DNA of 64,000 nt from JASBTN01 sp965228805 (GCF_965228805.1 NZ_CBDDIE010000003.1:186001-250000), one strand, 5' to 3'. Positions 17,883 to 26,459 are shown, counted from the first letter of the stretch. Notes: generated by a model from the sequence alone, not told the origin. A program made the numbers and translations.

Positions 17883-18419
17883 GTGACGTTCGCGCCCACC
17901 ATAACCACCGCGCGCCTGACGCTGCGCCATCACCGGCTCGAGGATTTCGAGCCGATGGCGGCGCTGTTCGCGACGGATTGGGCCAAGTATATGGGTGGGC
18001 CGTTCGCAGAGCATGACTTCTGGGCCATGTTCGGCGCCGACGTGGCAAGCTGGCAGTGGTTTGGCTTTGGCACCTGGGCGGTTGATCTGACGGAAACCGG
18101 TGAGTTCATCGGCCAAATCGGCATCAACAAGCCCCCCAACTTCCCGGAGACCGAGATCGGCTGGTGTATCCTCCCCGGTTTCGAGGGCAAAGGGCTGGCC
18201 TTCGAGGCGGCTAGCGCCGCGCGCGACTGGGCTTTCGAAAATACCGGCCTGACCACGTTGGTCAGCTATATTCATCCCGAGAATGCACGCTCAATCGCTT
18301 TGGCCGAACATCTTGGCGCCGTGAAAGACCCTGCGGCACCACGCTCCGACCCCGAAGACCTGGTCTATCGGCACCCGCACCCGGACGAATTTCAGGGCGG
18401 CATGGAGGCCTACGCATGA
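17883..18419 (+). CDS. GNAT N-acetyltransferase, RimJ/RimL type (1 of 4)
   Basis: A protein of 178 residues starting with GTG directly after the ffh stop. Typical GNAT segments are TARLTLRHHRLEDFEPM, then TETGEFIGQIGINKPPN, EIGWCILPGFEGKGLAFEAA (acetyl-CoA loop) and SYIHPENARSIALAEHLGA. It probably acetylates a small molecule or protein N-terminus; the substrate is unknown. It overlaps the next GNAT gene by 4 bases. Together the four genes form an array of paralogues. Confidence 0.85.
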   Translation: MTFAPTITTARLTLRHHRLEDFEPMAALFATDWAKYMGGPFAEHDFWAMFGADVASWQWFGFGTWAVDLTETGEFIGQIGINKPPNFPETEIGWCILPGFEGKGLAFEAASAARDWAFENTGLTTLVSYIHPENARSIALAEHLGAVKDPAAPRSDPEDLVYRHPHPDEFQGGMEAYA

Positions 18420-19006
18420 TGCGCGCGCCTTGGGAACAGCCCTCGACCGGGCCCGCCGCCGAATTTGCGGCCAAGCTGCAGGCCCTGCTGCCGGTGATCG
18501 AGACCGCGCGTCTGACCCTGCGTGCCCCACGGATCGAAGATTTCGACGCCTATGCCGCGATCCTGATGTCGGAACGTGCTGTGCATATGGGCGGGCCATT
18601 CGACCGACGTGAGGCCTGGTTGGACTTCACTCAGGTCATCGCCACCTGGCACCTGCGCGGCCACGGGCTGTGGACCGTGACGGACAAGGCGAAGGGCGCC
18701 ATCCTGGGCTTCGTGCTGATTGGCATGGAACAGGGCGATCAGGAGCCGGAACTGGGCTATTTCTTCCTGGAGGAAGCCGAGGGCAAGGGCTACGCCGCCG
18801 AAGCTGCGGGGGCTGCCCGCGACCATGCCCGCACGTTGGAACTGCCCGCGCTGGTCTCCTACATCGACCCGCCCAACACCCGCTCGCGCACCCTGGCTGA
18901 ACGAGTCGGCGCGTCGCGCGATGCGGCGGCCGAAGGCGCGCTGGACGCCGAGGTCCTGGTGCTGCGCCATTGGGGCCCGGATGTAGATGAGGAGGGCGAC
19001 ACGTGA
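18416..19006 (+). CDS. GNAT N-acetyltransferase, RimJ/RimL type (2 of 4)
   Basis: A protein of 196 residues with the same plan as its neighbours: ETARLTLRAPRIEDFDAYAA, AVHMGGPFDRREAW, ELGYFFLEEAEGKGYAAEAA and SYIDPPNTRSRTLAERVGAS. An N-terminal extension of about 25 residues (EQPSTGPAAEFAAKLQALLP) is not present in the other three. Both ends overlap neighbours in ATGA junctions, so translation is coupled. Confidence 0.85.
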   Translation: MMRAPWEQPSTGPAAEFAAKLQALLPVIETARLTLRAPRIEDFDAYAAILMSERAVHMGGPFDRREAWLDFTQVIATWHLRGHGLWTVTDKAKGAILGFVLIGMEQGDQEPELGYFFLEEAEGKGYAAEAAGAARDHARTLELPALVSYIDPPNTRSRTLAERVGASRDAAAEGALDAEVLVLRHWGPDVDEEGDT

Positions 19007-19533
19007 GCACCCCCTTCATCATCCCCACCCTGGAAACCGAGCGCCTGATGCTGCGCGGCCCCTCGGCCGACGATCTTGCGCCGATGATGACTTTCTTCGG
19101 CTCCGACCACGCCACCTTCTACGGTGGCCCGATGACGGAAAAGGACGCCTGGCTCAAGCTTGCCTCCTATGCCGGGCAATGGGCGTTCCGGCCCTACGGC
19201 TGGTTCTCGGCTTATCGCAAATCGGACATGGCCATGGTTGGCATGGCCGGGCCGCATCACCCCGTTGGTTTGCCGGAACCCGAGATGTCCTGGTTGTTGG
19301 TCAGCCCCGATTTCGAAGGTCAGGGCCTGGCGCGCGAGGCCGCTGCGGCGGTTCTGAACCACCTGTTTGCCGACCTGGGTTGGGACAGCGTTGTCAGCTA
19401 TATCGACCCCAAGAACATCCCCTCGCGCAAGCTGGCGGAAGCCTTGGGCGCAACGCTGGACACCAACGCCGTATCGCCGCTGGAAGGCTGCGATGTGTTC
19501 CGTCACGTTGCCAAATCGGGAGGCACGGCATGA
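19003..19533 (+). CDS. GNAT N-acetyltransferase, RimJ/RimL type (3 of 4)
   Basis: A protein of 176 residues (GTG start) with TLETERLMLRGPSADDLAPM, ATFYGGPMTEKDAWLKLASY, PEMSWLLVSPDFEGQGLARE and SYIDPKNIPSRKLAEALGAT. The shared start IPTLETERL/IPTLETDRL with copy 4 marks these two as the closest pair. The substrate is unknown. It overlaps both neighbours by 4 bases. Confidence 0.85.
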   Translation: MSTPFIIPTLETERLMLRGPSADDLAPMMTFFGSDHATFYGGPMTEKDAWLKLASYAGQWAFRPYGWFSAYRKSDMAMVGMAGPHHPVGLPEPEMSWLLVSPDFEGQGLAREAAAAVLNHLFADLGWDSVVSYIDPKNIPSRKLAEALGATLDTNAVSPLEGCDVFRHVAKSGGTA

Positions 19534-20072
19534 CCGGAACCAGTTTCACCATCCCAACCCTGGAAACCGACCGCCTGATCCTGCGCGCCCCGCGCGAAGA
19601 GGATTTCGCGGCGGAGTACGACTTCTTCGCCTCGGACGCTTCACGCTTCGTCGGCGGCCCCCTGCCCGACCACCGCACCTGGCGCGCGCTGGCTTCGGTG
19701 ATCGGCCACTGGGCCCTGCGCGGCTTCGGCTTCTGGGCACTGGAAGACAAGGCGACCGGCACCTATCAGGGCCGTGTCGGGTTGTGGTTCCCGCTGGGCT
19801 GGAAGGAACGCGAAATCGGCTGGACCCTGATGCCGCACGCCACCGGCAAGGGCTTTGCGACCGAGGCCGCCTTGGTCGCCCGCGCCCACGCCTATGATGT
19901 GCTGGGCTGGGACACTGCGATCTCACAGATCGATCCAGCGAACGAGGCGTCGAAGGCCGTCGCCCGCCGACTGGGCGCGTCTTACGAGAGCAGCTACGAA
20001 GACCCGGAATACGGGACGATGGAAATCTGGCGGCACCTGTCGCCCGCAGCAGTGAAGGAGGCCGCCCAATGA
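19530..20072 (+). CDS. GNAT N-acetyltransferase, RimJ/RimL type (4 of 4)
   Basis: A protein of 180 residues from the ATG at 19530, which overlaps the previous stop (ATGA). It contains FTIPTLETDRLILRAPREED, ASRFVGGPLPDHRTW, REIGWTLMPHATGKGFATEA and SQIDPANEASKAVARRLGAS. It overlaps the chorismate mutase gene by 4 bases. All four enzymes have distinct surface segments but the same core, so the array probably arose by duplication and then divergence. Confidence 0.86.
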   Translation: MTGTSFTIPTLETDRLILRAPREEDFAAEYDFFASDASRFVGGPLPDHRTWRALASVIGHWALRGFGFWALEDKATGTYQGRVGLWFPLGWKEREIGWTLMPHATGKGFATEAALVARAHAYDVLGWDTAISQIDPANEASKAVARRLGASYESSYEDPEYGTMEIWRHLSPAAVKEAAQ

Positions 20073-20377
20073 GCCACGACGGCACCGATAGCGTTTCCCG
20101 CGCCGCCGAGATCTTGAAGGGTCACCGCGAGAGCATCGACCGGCTCGACGCGATCCTGGTCTACACGCTGGGCGAGCGGTTCAAACACACTCAGGCCGTG
20201 GGGAAACTCAAGGCTGAACACGACCTTCCCCCGTCCGATCCCACGCGCGAAGCGGCGCAGATCGAACGGCTCGAAGACCTGGCAACCCGGGCCGACCTGG
20301 ACCCGGAATTTGCCAAGAAATTCCTGAACTTCATCATCGAAGAAGTCATCAGGCACCACAAGAAACACCAAGAATGA
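20069..20377 (+). CDS. Chorismate mutase (AroQ class)
   Basis: A protein of 102 residues, all helical, with the AroQ pattern: RESIDRLDAILVYTLGERFK in helix 1, AVGKLKAEHDLPPSDPTREA in the loop and second helix, and KKFLNFIIEEVIRHHKKHQE at the end. It converts chorismate to prephenate for Phe/Tyr synthesis. It is translationally coupled to the last GNAT gene and precedes rpsP by 45 bases. Confidence 0.88.
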   Translation: MSHDGTDSVSRAAEILKGHRESIDRLDAILVYTLGERFKHTQAVGKLKAEHDLPPSDPTREAAQIERLEDLATRADLDPEFAKKFLNFIIEEVIRHHKKHQE

Positions 20378-20422
20378 CGGGGCACAAGCCCCTCAAATAG
20401 CTAGGAAATAGGAGAAACACTC

Positions 20423-20809
20423 ATGGCTATGAAAATTCGTCTCGCCCGTGGCGGCTCGAAGAAACGTCCCTTCTACCGCGTTGTTGCCGCCGACTCGCGC
20501 ATGCCGCGCGATGGCCGCTTCATCGAGAAGCTGGGCACCTACAACCCGCTGCTGCCGAAAGATTCGGAAGAGCGCGTCAAGCTGGACATGGAACGCGTGC
20601 AGTACTGGCTGGACCAGGGCGCCCAGCCGTCGGACCGCGTGAGCCGCTTCCTGGAAGCCGCGGGCGTCATCGCCAAGAAAGAGCGTTCGAACCCGCAGAA
20701 AGCCGAGCCCGGCAAGAAAGCCCAAGAGCGCGCTGAAGAGAAAGCGGCCAAGGCTGCCGAAGCCGCCGAGGCTGCTGCCGAAGCCGCTGAAGCTCCGGCC
20801 GAGGAATAA
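20423..20809 (+). CDS. rpsP: 30S ribosomal protein S16
   Basis: A protein of 128 residues. The first ~80 match S16: MAMKIRLARGGSKKRPFYRV, then VAADSRMPRDGRFIEKLGTY and NPLLPKDS. A C-terminal extension of about 40 residues rich in Lys, Glu and Ala (EKAAKAAEAAEAAAEAAEAP) is typical of alphaproteobacterial S16. AGGAG lies 11-15 bases before the ATG. It starts the conserved rpsP-rimM-trmD-rplS order, here interrupted by bluB and three sulfotransferase-like genes. Confidence 0.97.
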   Translation: MAMKIRLARGGSKKRPFYRVVAADSRMPRDGRFIEKLGTYNPLLPKDSEERVKLDMERVQYWLDQGAQPSDRVSRFLEAAGVIAKKERSNPQKAEPGKKAQERAEEKAAKAAEAAEAAAEAAEAPAEE

Positions 20810-20814
20810 GAACC

Positions 20815-21453
20815 ATGACGGATCGGAAAGCGTTCTCGACGGATTTCCGGTCCGAATTCATGGACCTGTTGCGGTGGCGGCGCGATGTGCGCCGCTTTCG
20901 CACCGATCCCGTGGACGAGGCAGTGCTTGCGCGCTGCCTCGACACGTTTTCGCTGGCCCCCTCCGTGGGCCTGTCGGAACCCTGGCGCCTGATCCGTGTG
21001 GACAGCGCAGCTGCGCGGGCTGCCGCGCTTGAGAATTACCGCGTCGAAAACGCCCGTGCCCTGGACGGCTACGACGGCGAAAAGGCGCAAATCTACAGTA
21101 CCTTGAAACTGTCGGGCATGCAGGAAGCACCGGTTCAACTGGCCGTTTTTTGTGACGAGACCACCGCCAAGGGGGCAGGCCTAGGCGCCGCCACCATGCC
21201 TGAAACCCGCCGCTATTCAGTAGTGGGCGCGATCACCCAATTCTGGCTGGCCGCCCGTGCCGAAGGGCTGGGGGTTGGCTGGGTCTCGATCCTCGATCCC
21301 GACCGCCTGACCCGCGATCTCGACGTGCCCGAAGGCTGGCAATTGGTCGCCTATCTCTGTGTCGGCTGGCCCGAAACCGTGTCCGACACACCCGAGCTGG
21401 TGAATGTCGGCTGGGAAGACCGCCGCGCGGCCCTACCGATCCAGTCACGTTGA
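20815..21453 (+). CDS. bluB: 5,6-Dimethylbenzimidazole synthase BluB
   Basis: A protein of 212 residues, nitroreductase-like, with the BluB pattern: LRWRRDVRRFRTDPVDEAVL, APSVGLSEPWRLIRV, NYRVENARALDGYDGEKAQI, GLGAATMPETRRYSVVGAI and GWVSILDPDRL. It converts reduced FMN and oxygen to the lower ligand of vitamin B12. It sits 5 bases after rpsP, an unusual place for a cobalamin gene. It complements the CbiZ/Btu salvage operon at the left of the window. Confidence 0.9.
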   Translation: MTDRKAFSTDFRSEFMDLLRWRRDVRRFRTDPVDEAVLARCLDTFSLAPSVGLSEPWRLIRVDSAAARAAALENYRVENARALDGYDGEKAQIYSTLKLSGMQEAPVQLAVFCDETTAKGAGLGAATMPETRRYSVVGAITQFWLAARAEGLGVGWVSILDPDRLTRDLDVPEGWQLVAYLCVGWPETVSDTPELVNVGWEDRRAALPIQSR

Positions 21454-21516
21454 CCCTTGCGCGCCCGGCGCGGATCAAGGACAAAGACGCAACGACCAGA
21501 GCAAGGGGTGAAACCC

Positions 21517-22038
21517 ATGTCCGAACCCATATCCGACAAGATTTGCGTGGGCGCCATCGGTGGCGCTTTCGGCGTGCGCGGTGATGTGCGCCTGAAAAGC
21601 TTCTGCGCCGATCCCGAGGCGATCACCGACTACGGCACTTTGACCTCGGAAGACGGCGCTCGGAGCTTTGAGATCACGCTGACCGGCCCGATCAAAACCG
21701 GCTTCTCCGCCCGCATTGACGGAGTGGAGACCAAGGAACAGGCCGATGCGCTGAACGGTGTGCGCCTCTATGTGGCGCGCGACGCGCTGCCCTCCCTGCC
21801 CGATGACGAGTTCTACCATACCGACCTGATTGGCCTTGCGGTCTTCGACACCGGTGGGGTCGAAATCGGCCGCGTAACCGCCGTGAATAACCACGGCGCC
21901 GGGGATTTCCTGGAGATCGAAGGCCCGGGCATCCGCAACACCGCGCTTCTGCCCTTTACCCTCGAGGCGGTGCCGACCGTGGACCTGACCGCCGGACGCA
22001 TCATCATCGACCCGCCCGACGGGGTGCTGCCCGAATGA
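21517..22038 (+). CDS. rimM: Ribosome maturation factor RimM
   Basis: A protein of 173 residues with ICVGAIGGAFGVRGDVRLKS at the N-terminus (RimM domain), GVETKEQADALNGVRLYVAR and the PRC-barrel half starting near EFYHTDLIGLAVFDTGG, ending LPFTLEAVPTVDLTAGRIII. It assists 30S head assembly. The ATG at 21517 is chosen over an earlier in-frame start because the family begins close to it. It overlaps the next gene by 4 bases. Confidence 0.94.
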   Translation: MSEPISDKICVGAIGGAFGVRGDVRLKSFCADPEAITDYGTLTSEDGARSFEITLTGPIKTGFSARIDGVETKEQADALNGVRLYVARDALPSLPDDEFYHTDLIGLAVFDTGGVEIGRVTAVNNHGAGDFLEIEGPGIRNTALLPFTLEAVPTVDLTAGRIIIDPPDGVLPE

Positions 22039-22805
22039 CCCGTTTGGTCGTGCATTCTGGGTTTCATGGCCCGGACACGGCCGCTCTGAACCGTTTGGTG
22101 CACCACAACCATCACGAGCTGCGCGCTGCCGGGCTGGAGGTGCTGCACCGCGCCTACATGATTGGGCTGGAAGCCGCCGTAGAGCGCAGCGCCACAGCAA
22201 ACAGCCGCTACGACCCGGTCTGGGGTGGCCGTTCCTGGGCCGAGCGGGCCTTGACAGCCGAGGCCATCGGCGACGCGCGGGCCGTGATCCTGACCGGCAA
22301 AGGGTTGGCGGGGCGCATGCCCGGCTGGCGTGATGTGATCGGCTACGACCACCTGCCCCCGGCCATCGAGGGCGTGGCTCAAGGCCTGGCCGAAGCGGGA
22401 CACGACATCGCTCTGCACTATACGCTCTGCCCGCCCGAGGTCTTTCTGGACCATTGCCACTGGACGCTTCTGACCGGGGCAGCGATAGCCATGACACGCG
22501 ACGCGTTTTGGGCGCGCTACCACGCGGCGGCGGACCTGATTGGCATGGTCGAGCGTATCCGCGCGCGGCTTGACCCGATCCCGGTTACCTGGGCCATGAT
22601 CGACGGCGAGGAGCCCAACCCCACGCCGCTTTATCACGCTGCAGGGCTTGATCCGAAGGGCATCGTCGACCTCCTTCCTCCGCCACGCCGACGCCGTCGC
22701 GGATATGACCCTGCGCTCGAACAGGAGATCCTGGCGCTGCACGACTCGCCCAACCATCGCGCGATGATCGACCGTATCAGTGACCTGTTGAGGGAGGCGG
22801 AATGA
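22035..22805 (+). CDS. Sulfotransferase-like protein with degenerate PAPS loop (1 of 3)
   Basis: A protein of 256 residues. It aligns by eye with the next two genes: N-terminal beta strand VVHSGFHGPDTAALNRLV in place of the 5'-phosphosulfate loop, the shared segment AGRMPGWRDVIG, and a C-terminal helical tail. The Lys-Thr of the PAPS loop (KTGTTS in the next gene) is absent (GPDTAAL), so activity is doubtful. It may be a non-catalytic partner or have a different role. Coupled to rimM by ATGA overlap. Confidence 0.65.
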   Translation: MTRLVVHSGFHGPDTAALNRLVHHNHHELRAAGLEVLHRAYMIGLEAAVERSATANSRYDPVWGGRSWAERALTAEAIGDARAVILTGKGLAGRMPGWRDVIGYDHLPPAIEGVAQGLAEAGHDIALHYTLCPPEVFLDHCHWTLLTGAAIAMTRDAFWARYHAAADLIGMVERIRARLDPIPVTWAMIDGEEPNPTPLYHAAGLDPKGIVDLLPPPRRRRRGYDPALEQEILALHDSPNHRAMIDRISDLLREAE

Positions 22806-23584
22806 GCCCGCCTCGCATCCTCGTCCATGCCGGGTTCTACAAGACCGGCACCACCAGCCTGCAGGGATTTCTGTCCGAGAACCGTGCGGCACTTGCACCC
22901 TGGTTTACCTATTATGGCCAGGGCGAGTTCCACGGCGCGGGTGCCAAGGCGCGCGAGTATACCCAAACGCCCCTTCCCGGCGGTTTGAAAGCCTTTCGTC
23001 TCGCCCTGCGTGGCTTTCTGGCCGCGGTTCCGGACGGCACCGATCTGGTGCTGTCTCGTGAAAACTTCACCGGCGCCATGCCTGGTCACCGCGATTGGCT
23101 AGGGCGCCCGATCACCGGATTTCCCTGCGCCAAGCCCCTGCTGCGTGACCTTAAGAAGGAGCTGTTCCGCCGTTTCGGCCCCGGCACACAGGTCGAGCTG
23201 CTGTTCACCGCTCGCGCGCGCGAGGCTTGGCTGCGATCGGTACACGGTCACCTTCTGCGCTCTATCCGGCTGGAGGAGGACTTCGACAGTTTCTCCCACC
23301 ATTTCAACCGACTGGGCGCGCTGGAGGATGAGGCGCGGCGATTGGATGCGGATCACATCGCACGGATCGAGGATTATGCCGATCACCCGGCGGGACCGGC
23401 GAAAGCGGTGCTCGACCTGATGGGTGTGCCCGAAGAGGTGCAGGCAGAGCTGCACCCGGCTCGTCGCCGCAATGTTGGGCAAAGCCGGGAGTTGAAGGCA
23501 GAGTTTCTGCGCTTGAACCGCTCGGACCTGTCGAAGCCCGACTTGAAGGCGGCCAAGGCGGCCTTGTTGGAGGAAGGCACATGA
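22802..23584 (+). CDS. Sulfotransferase-like protein (2 of 3)
   Basis: A protein of 260 residues with a canonical PAPS-binding loop near the N-terminus (VHAGFYKTGTTSLQGFL), a central DLVLSRENFTGAMPGHRDWL, and LLFTARAREAWLRSVHGHLL with residues suited to the 3'-phosphate site. It would transfer sulfate to a sugar, lipid or small-molecule acceptor; none is identified. It ends with LSKPDLKAAKAALLEE, a tail shared with the third gene. Coupled to both neighbours by 4-base overlaps. Confidence 0.75.
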   Translation: MSPPRILVHAGFYKTGTTSLQGFLSENRAALAPWFTYYGQGEFHGAGAKAREYTQTPLPGGLKAFRLALRGFLAAVPDGTDLVLSRENFTGAMPGHRDWLGRPITGFPCAKPLLRDLKKELFRRFGPGTQVELLFTARAREAWLRSVHGHLLRSIRLEEDFDSFSHHFNRLGALEDEARRLDADHIARIEDYADHPAGPAKAVLDLMGVPEEVQAELHPARRRNVGQSRELKAEFLRLNRSDLSKPDLKAAKAALLEEGT

Positions 23585-24384
23585 CCCGCCAACGCATCAT
23601 CCTGCACCCGGGCTTTCACAAGACCGCCACCAGCACGGTGCAGACCTGCCTGCACCAGAACGGCCCGCATATCTGGCCGACAACGGCGCTAGGGCTGGGC
23701 TTCAAATTCCCCGAGTTGCTGCATGCCGCACGGGGGTTCTCCACCTGGCGCGACCCGTTCACGCTTGAAAAATTTGCAACCCGTCTTAGTGCCTTCCTGA
23801 CCCAGTTGGACCTGCCGCCAACCCGCAAGCTGGTGATGAGCGCCGAGGAGCTGGCGGGTCACATGCCCGGGCGGCGCGAGGTGGCGGATTACTCTGCCAT
23901 GCCCGGGCTGATGGTTCGCGCCATCGAAGTCTTTGAGGAGCAGTATCCACAGGGCATAGACCTGACCATCGCCCTGTCCACCCGCGCACCTGACGCCTGG
24001 CTCGACAGTGCCTGGGCCGAACATGTGAAATCCTCGCGCATGGTGTTGGAGCTGGAGGCGTTTCGCAGCCGATATGCCTCTGCCGGGGATCTCGATGCCG
24101 TGGTCGATACGTTGCGCAGCGCGGTGGATCACCCGGTGGTCAACTGGCGGCTGGAAGACACACGCAATCTGCCACTCGGCCCAGCGGAACCGCTCATCGA
24201 CCTGATCGACCTACCTTCGGAACGCCGCGCCGCGCTTCAGCCCGCGCCAGAGCAGAACGCCCGCTGGCCCCGCGAGGTGTTGGAGGAGATGCTGGCACTG
24301 AACCGGTCGGATCTGGACCCCGAGGCGCTGAAGGCGGCCAAACAAGCGGTTGTTACCCGACATCGCCAAACCGCCCCCAGCTGA
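23581..24384 (+). CDS. Sulfotransferase-like protein (3 of 3)
   Basis: A protein of 267 residues with the PAPS loop variant LHPGFHKTATSTVQTCL, the shared AGHMPGRREVADY and IALSTRAPDAWLDSAWAEHV, and the C-terminal tail LDPEALKAAKQAV. The Lys-Thr pair needed for PAPS is kept. It is the last of three paralogues between rimM and trmD; trmD follows 39 bases later. The acceptor is unknown. Confidence 0.73.
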   Translation: MTRQRIILHPGFHKTATSTVQTCLHQNGPHIWPTTALGLGFKFPELLHAARGFSTWRDPFTLEKFATRLSAFLTQLDLPPTRKLVMSAEELAGHMPGRREVADYSAMPGLMVRAIEVFEEQYPQGIDLTIALSTRAPDAWLDSAWAEHVKSSRMVLELEAFRSRYASAGDLDAVVDTLRSAVDHPVVNWRLEDTRNLPLGPAEPLIDLIDLPSERRAALQPAPEQNARWPREVLEEMLALNRSDLDPEALKAAKQAVVTRHRQTAPS

Positions 24385-24423
24385 GCGCTTTTCTCTCCCG
24401 CGCAGGCAGGCTATTCAGACGCC

Positions 24424-25236
24424 ATGAGCGAGACACCGAAAAAGCCCAAATCCCATGGCCGCCTGGCCATCCGTCCGACCTTCCAGCCGCGCGAGTTGCT
24501 GCAGGACTCGCCCCAGGTTGCAGGCGTCTGGACCGCCCGCGTGATCACCCTTTTCCCGCAGGCCTTCCCGGGTGTTCTGGGCGAAAGCCTGACCGGCAAG
24601 GGGTTGAAGGACGGGCTCTGGGGGCTCGAGCCCATTGACCTGCGCCGCTTTGGCGAGGGCAAGCATCGCAATGTGGACGACACCCCCGCAGGCGGTGGCG
24701 CGGGCATGGTGCTGCGCCCGGATGTGTTGGGCAATGCGCTGGACATGGCCTCGGCGGGCACACCACTGGACCGGGCGAAATGGCCAGTGGTCTACATGTC
24801 GCCGCGCGGCAAGCCCTTCGACCAGGCGATGGCGCGGCGTTTCGCGACGGCTGAAGGCATGACGATACTTTGCGGTCGGTTCGAGGGGGTGGATGAACGG
24901 GTGCTGGAAGAATACGCAGTCGAGGAAGTCTCCCTAGGCGATTTCGTCCTGACCGGCGGCGAGATCGCCGCCCAGGCCCTGCTGGATGCCACGGTGCGCC
25001 TGATCCCCGGCATGCTGGGCAACTCGGACAGCATTGAAGAAGAAAGCTTCGCCCACGGGCTGCTGGAGCACCCACAATACACCCGACCGGCTGAATGGCG
25101 GGGGCGGGGCATTCCCGAGGTGCTGACTTCGGGCCATCACGGCAAGGTGGAGCAATGGCGCCGTGAGATGAGCGAGAAGATCACCCGCGAGCGCCGTCCG
25201 GACCTGTGGGATAAGCACCTCAAGGACAAGGGCTGA
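24424..25236 (+). CDS. trmD: tRNA (guanine-N1-)-methyltransferase TrmD
   Basis: A protein of 270 residues. The SPOUT methyltransferase is clear from WTARVITLFPQAFPGVLGES, then DTPAGGGAGMVLRPDVL, GRFEGVDERVLEEYAVEEVS, LGDFVLTGGEIAAQALLDA and the C-terminal RPAEWRGRGIPEVLTSGHHG. It makes m1G37 next to the anticodon of Pro/Leu/Arg tRNAs. An N-terminal extension of about 35 residues (SETPKKPKSHGRLAIRPTFQ) precedes the conserved core. Confidence 0.96.
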   Translation: MSETPKKPKSHGRLAIRPTFQPRELLQDSPQVAGVWTARVITLFPQAFPGVLGESLTGKGLKDGLWGLEPIDLRRFGEGKHRNVDDTPAGGGAGMVLRPDVLGNALDMASAGTPLDRAKWPVVYMSPRGKPFDQAMARRFATAEGMTILCGRFEGVDERVLEEYAVEEVSLGDFVLTGGEIAAQALLDATVRLIPGMLGNSDSIEEESFAHGLLEHPQYTRPAEWRGRGIPEVLTSGHHGKVEQWRREMSEKITRERRPDLWDKHLKDKG

Positions 25237-25246
25237 TCCCCGGGGC

Positions 25247-25819
25247 TTACTTGCCGAAGGTCATGCGTTTCAGCACATCGTCGCGCTGCACCGAATGGTG
25301 CCAGATCGCGGCACCGGCATGGGCCAGCAACAGCAGCCCCAGCGCAATCGCGCCTAGGAAATGCACCTGTGCAAACAGCGCTTCGAGCTTCTCGTCGCCG
25401 GGCACGAACGGGTCATACATGACAAACCAGTCGAAGACCTTGTTCTCGACCCCAAAACGATCCTGCAGAGGCGAGGCCGAGGCCATCAGCCAGCCCGAGA
25501 TCGGCATCAGGAACATCAGCGCATAGAGCCCGAGATGGCCTGCATGGGCGGCGAACCGTTCAAGCGGTGACATATGATCGGGCAGATGCGGGGTTTGCCG
25601 GTTCAGCCCCCGCCAGACCACACGCACCAGGGCCAGGGCGAAGACGACGAAGCCCCAGCTCTTGTGGATCTGCACCAAGCGGAACTGCTCCAGCACATCC
25701 TCGACGAAGTAGGTCATCCAGGTGCCCAGCCCCAGAAGGAACAGGATCACCCCGGCCACCGCCCAGTGCAGGAGGCGCGCAGGCGCCCCCCAACTTGTCG
25801 TGCTGTTCATCAGCCGCAT
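25247..25819 (-). CDS. Cytochrome b561-type membrane cytochrome
   Basis: A protein of 190 residues with four transmembrane helices and the paired His pattern of bacterial CybB: LLHWAVAGVILFLLGLG, VQIHKSWGFVVFALALVRVV, FAAHAGHLGLYALMFLMPIS and VHFLGAIALGLLLLAHAGAA. It probably passes electrons from ubiquinol. It forms a two-gene minus-strand unit with yceI 5 bases upstream. Start may be ATG 25819 or the second Met at 25810. Confidence 0.88.
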   Translation of the reverse strand: MRLMNSTTSWGAPARLLHWAVAGVILFLLGLGTWMTYFVEDVLEQFRLVQIHKSWGFVVFALALVRVVWRGLNRQTPHLPDHMSPLERFAAHAGHLGLYALMFLMPISGWLMASASPLQDRFGVENKVFDWFVMYDPFVPGDEKLEALFAQVHFLGAIALGLLLLAHAGAAIWHHSVQRDDVLKRMTFGK

Positions 25820-25824
25820 GGAGG

Positions 25825-26415
25825 TTATTCCCAGCCGCCCGCGCGCAGCTCGGCCGAGATTTCCAGGCGCACCTCATCCGAGGTCACGGGGGCGAACATG
25901 CCAACACCATAATCCGAGCGCAGCATGTCGGCGGTGCCTTCCACACCAATCCATTCACCTTTGTAGTAGTCGAAGAAGTCGCCCAGCGGATGCGGCCCGT
26001 TGTGGTTCAGCACCATGTTCAGCGTGACCGGGGCGGTTTGGTCCTTGATGGTCAGGTCGCCCACCAGGGTCAGGGTGTTGTCACCGGTCTGGCTGGCGCT
26101 GGTCGAGGTAAAGGTGATTTCCGGGAAGTTGCCCACGTCAAAGAAGTCACCGCTCATCAAATGCTCGTCCAGCGCGGCAACGCCGGTGCTGACACTGGCC
26201 GGGTCCACGGTCACGGTGACCTTGGTGGCTTCGACGTTGGCCGGATCGAAATCAACCTCGCCGCCGATCACAGTCCACTGGCCCGACTGTTCAGACAGGC
26301 CCGCGTGGTTGTAATAAAAGCGGATTTCCGTGTGGCCCGGATCGAACTTGTAGATCTCGGCGCTGGCGGTGGTTGCGGTCAGGGTCAGCATGGTGCCAAG
26401 CAGAAGCTGTTTCAT
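25825..26415 (-). CDS. YceI family periplasmic lipid-binding protein
   Basis: A protein of 196 residues with a signal peptide (MKQLLLGTMLTLTATTASA) and the YceI lipocalin-like barrel: YKFDPGHTEIRFYYNHAGLS, GEVDFDPANVEATKVTVTVD, LMSGDFFDVGNFPEITFTST and LTIKDQTAPVTLNMVLNHNG. Homologues bind isoprenoid quinones, consistent with the cytochrome b561 partner. Transcribed divergently from the marR-like gene across a 26-bp palindrome. Confidence 0.92.
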   Translation of the reverse strand: MKQLLLGTMLTLTATTASAEIYKFDPGHTEIRFYYNHAGLSEQSGQWTVIGGEVDFDPANVEATKVTVTVDPASVSTGVAALDEHLMSGDFFDVGNFPEITFTSTSASQTGDNTLTLVGDLTIKDQTAPVTLNMVLNHNGPHPLGDFFDYYKGEWIGVEGTADMLRSDYGVGMFAPVTSDEVRLEISAELRAGGWE

Positions 26416-26459
26416 TGCACGTGTCCTTTTGCCATTGTGTGCCCGGGAATGAGCAGGAT

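Noticed and set aside
16377..18275. 632-codon open frame antisense to ffh
   Set aside because: It is the mirror of GC-rich ffh codons, rich in His/Leu/Gly with no domain; Ffh on the other strand is unambiguous.
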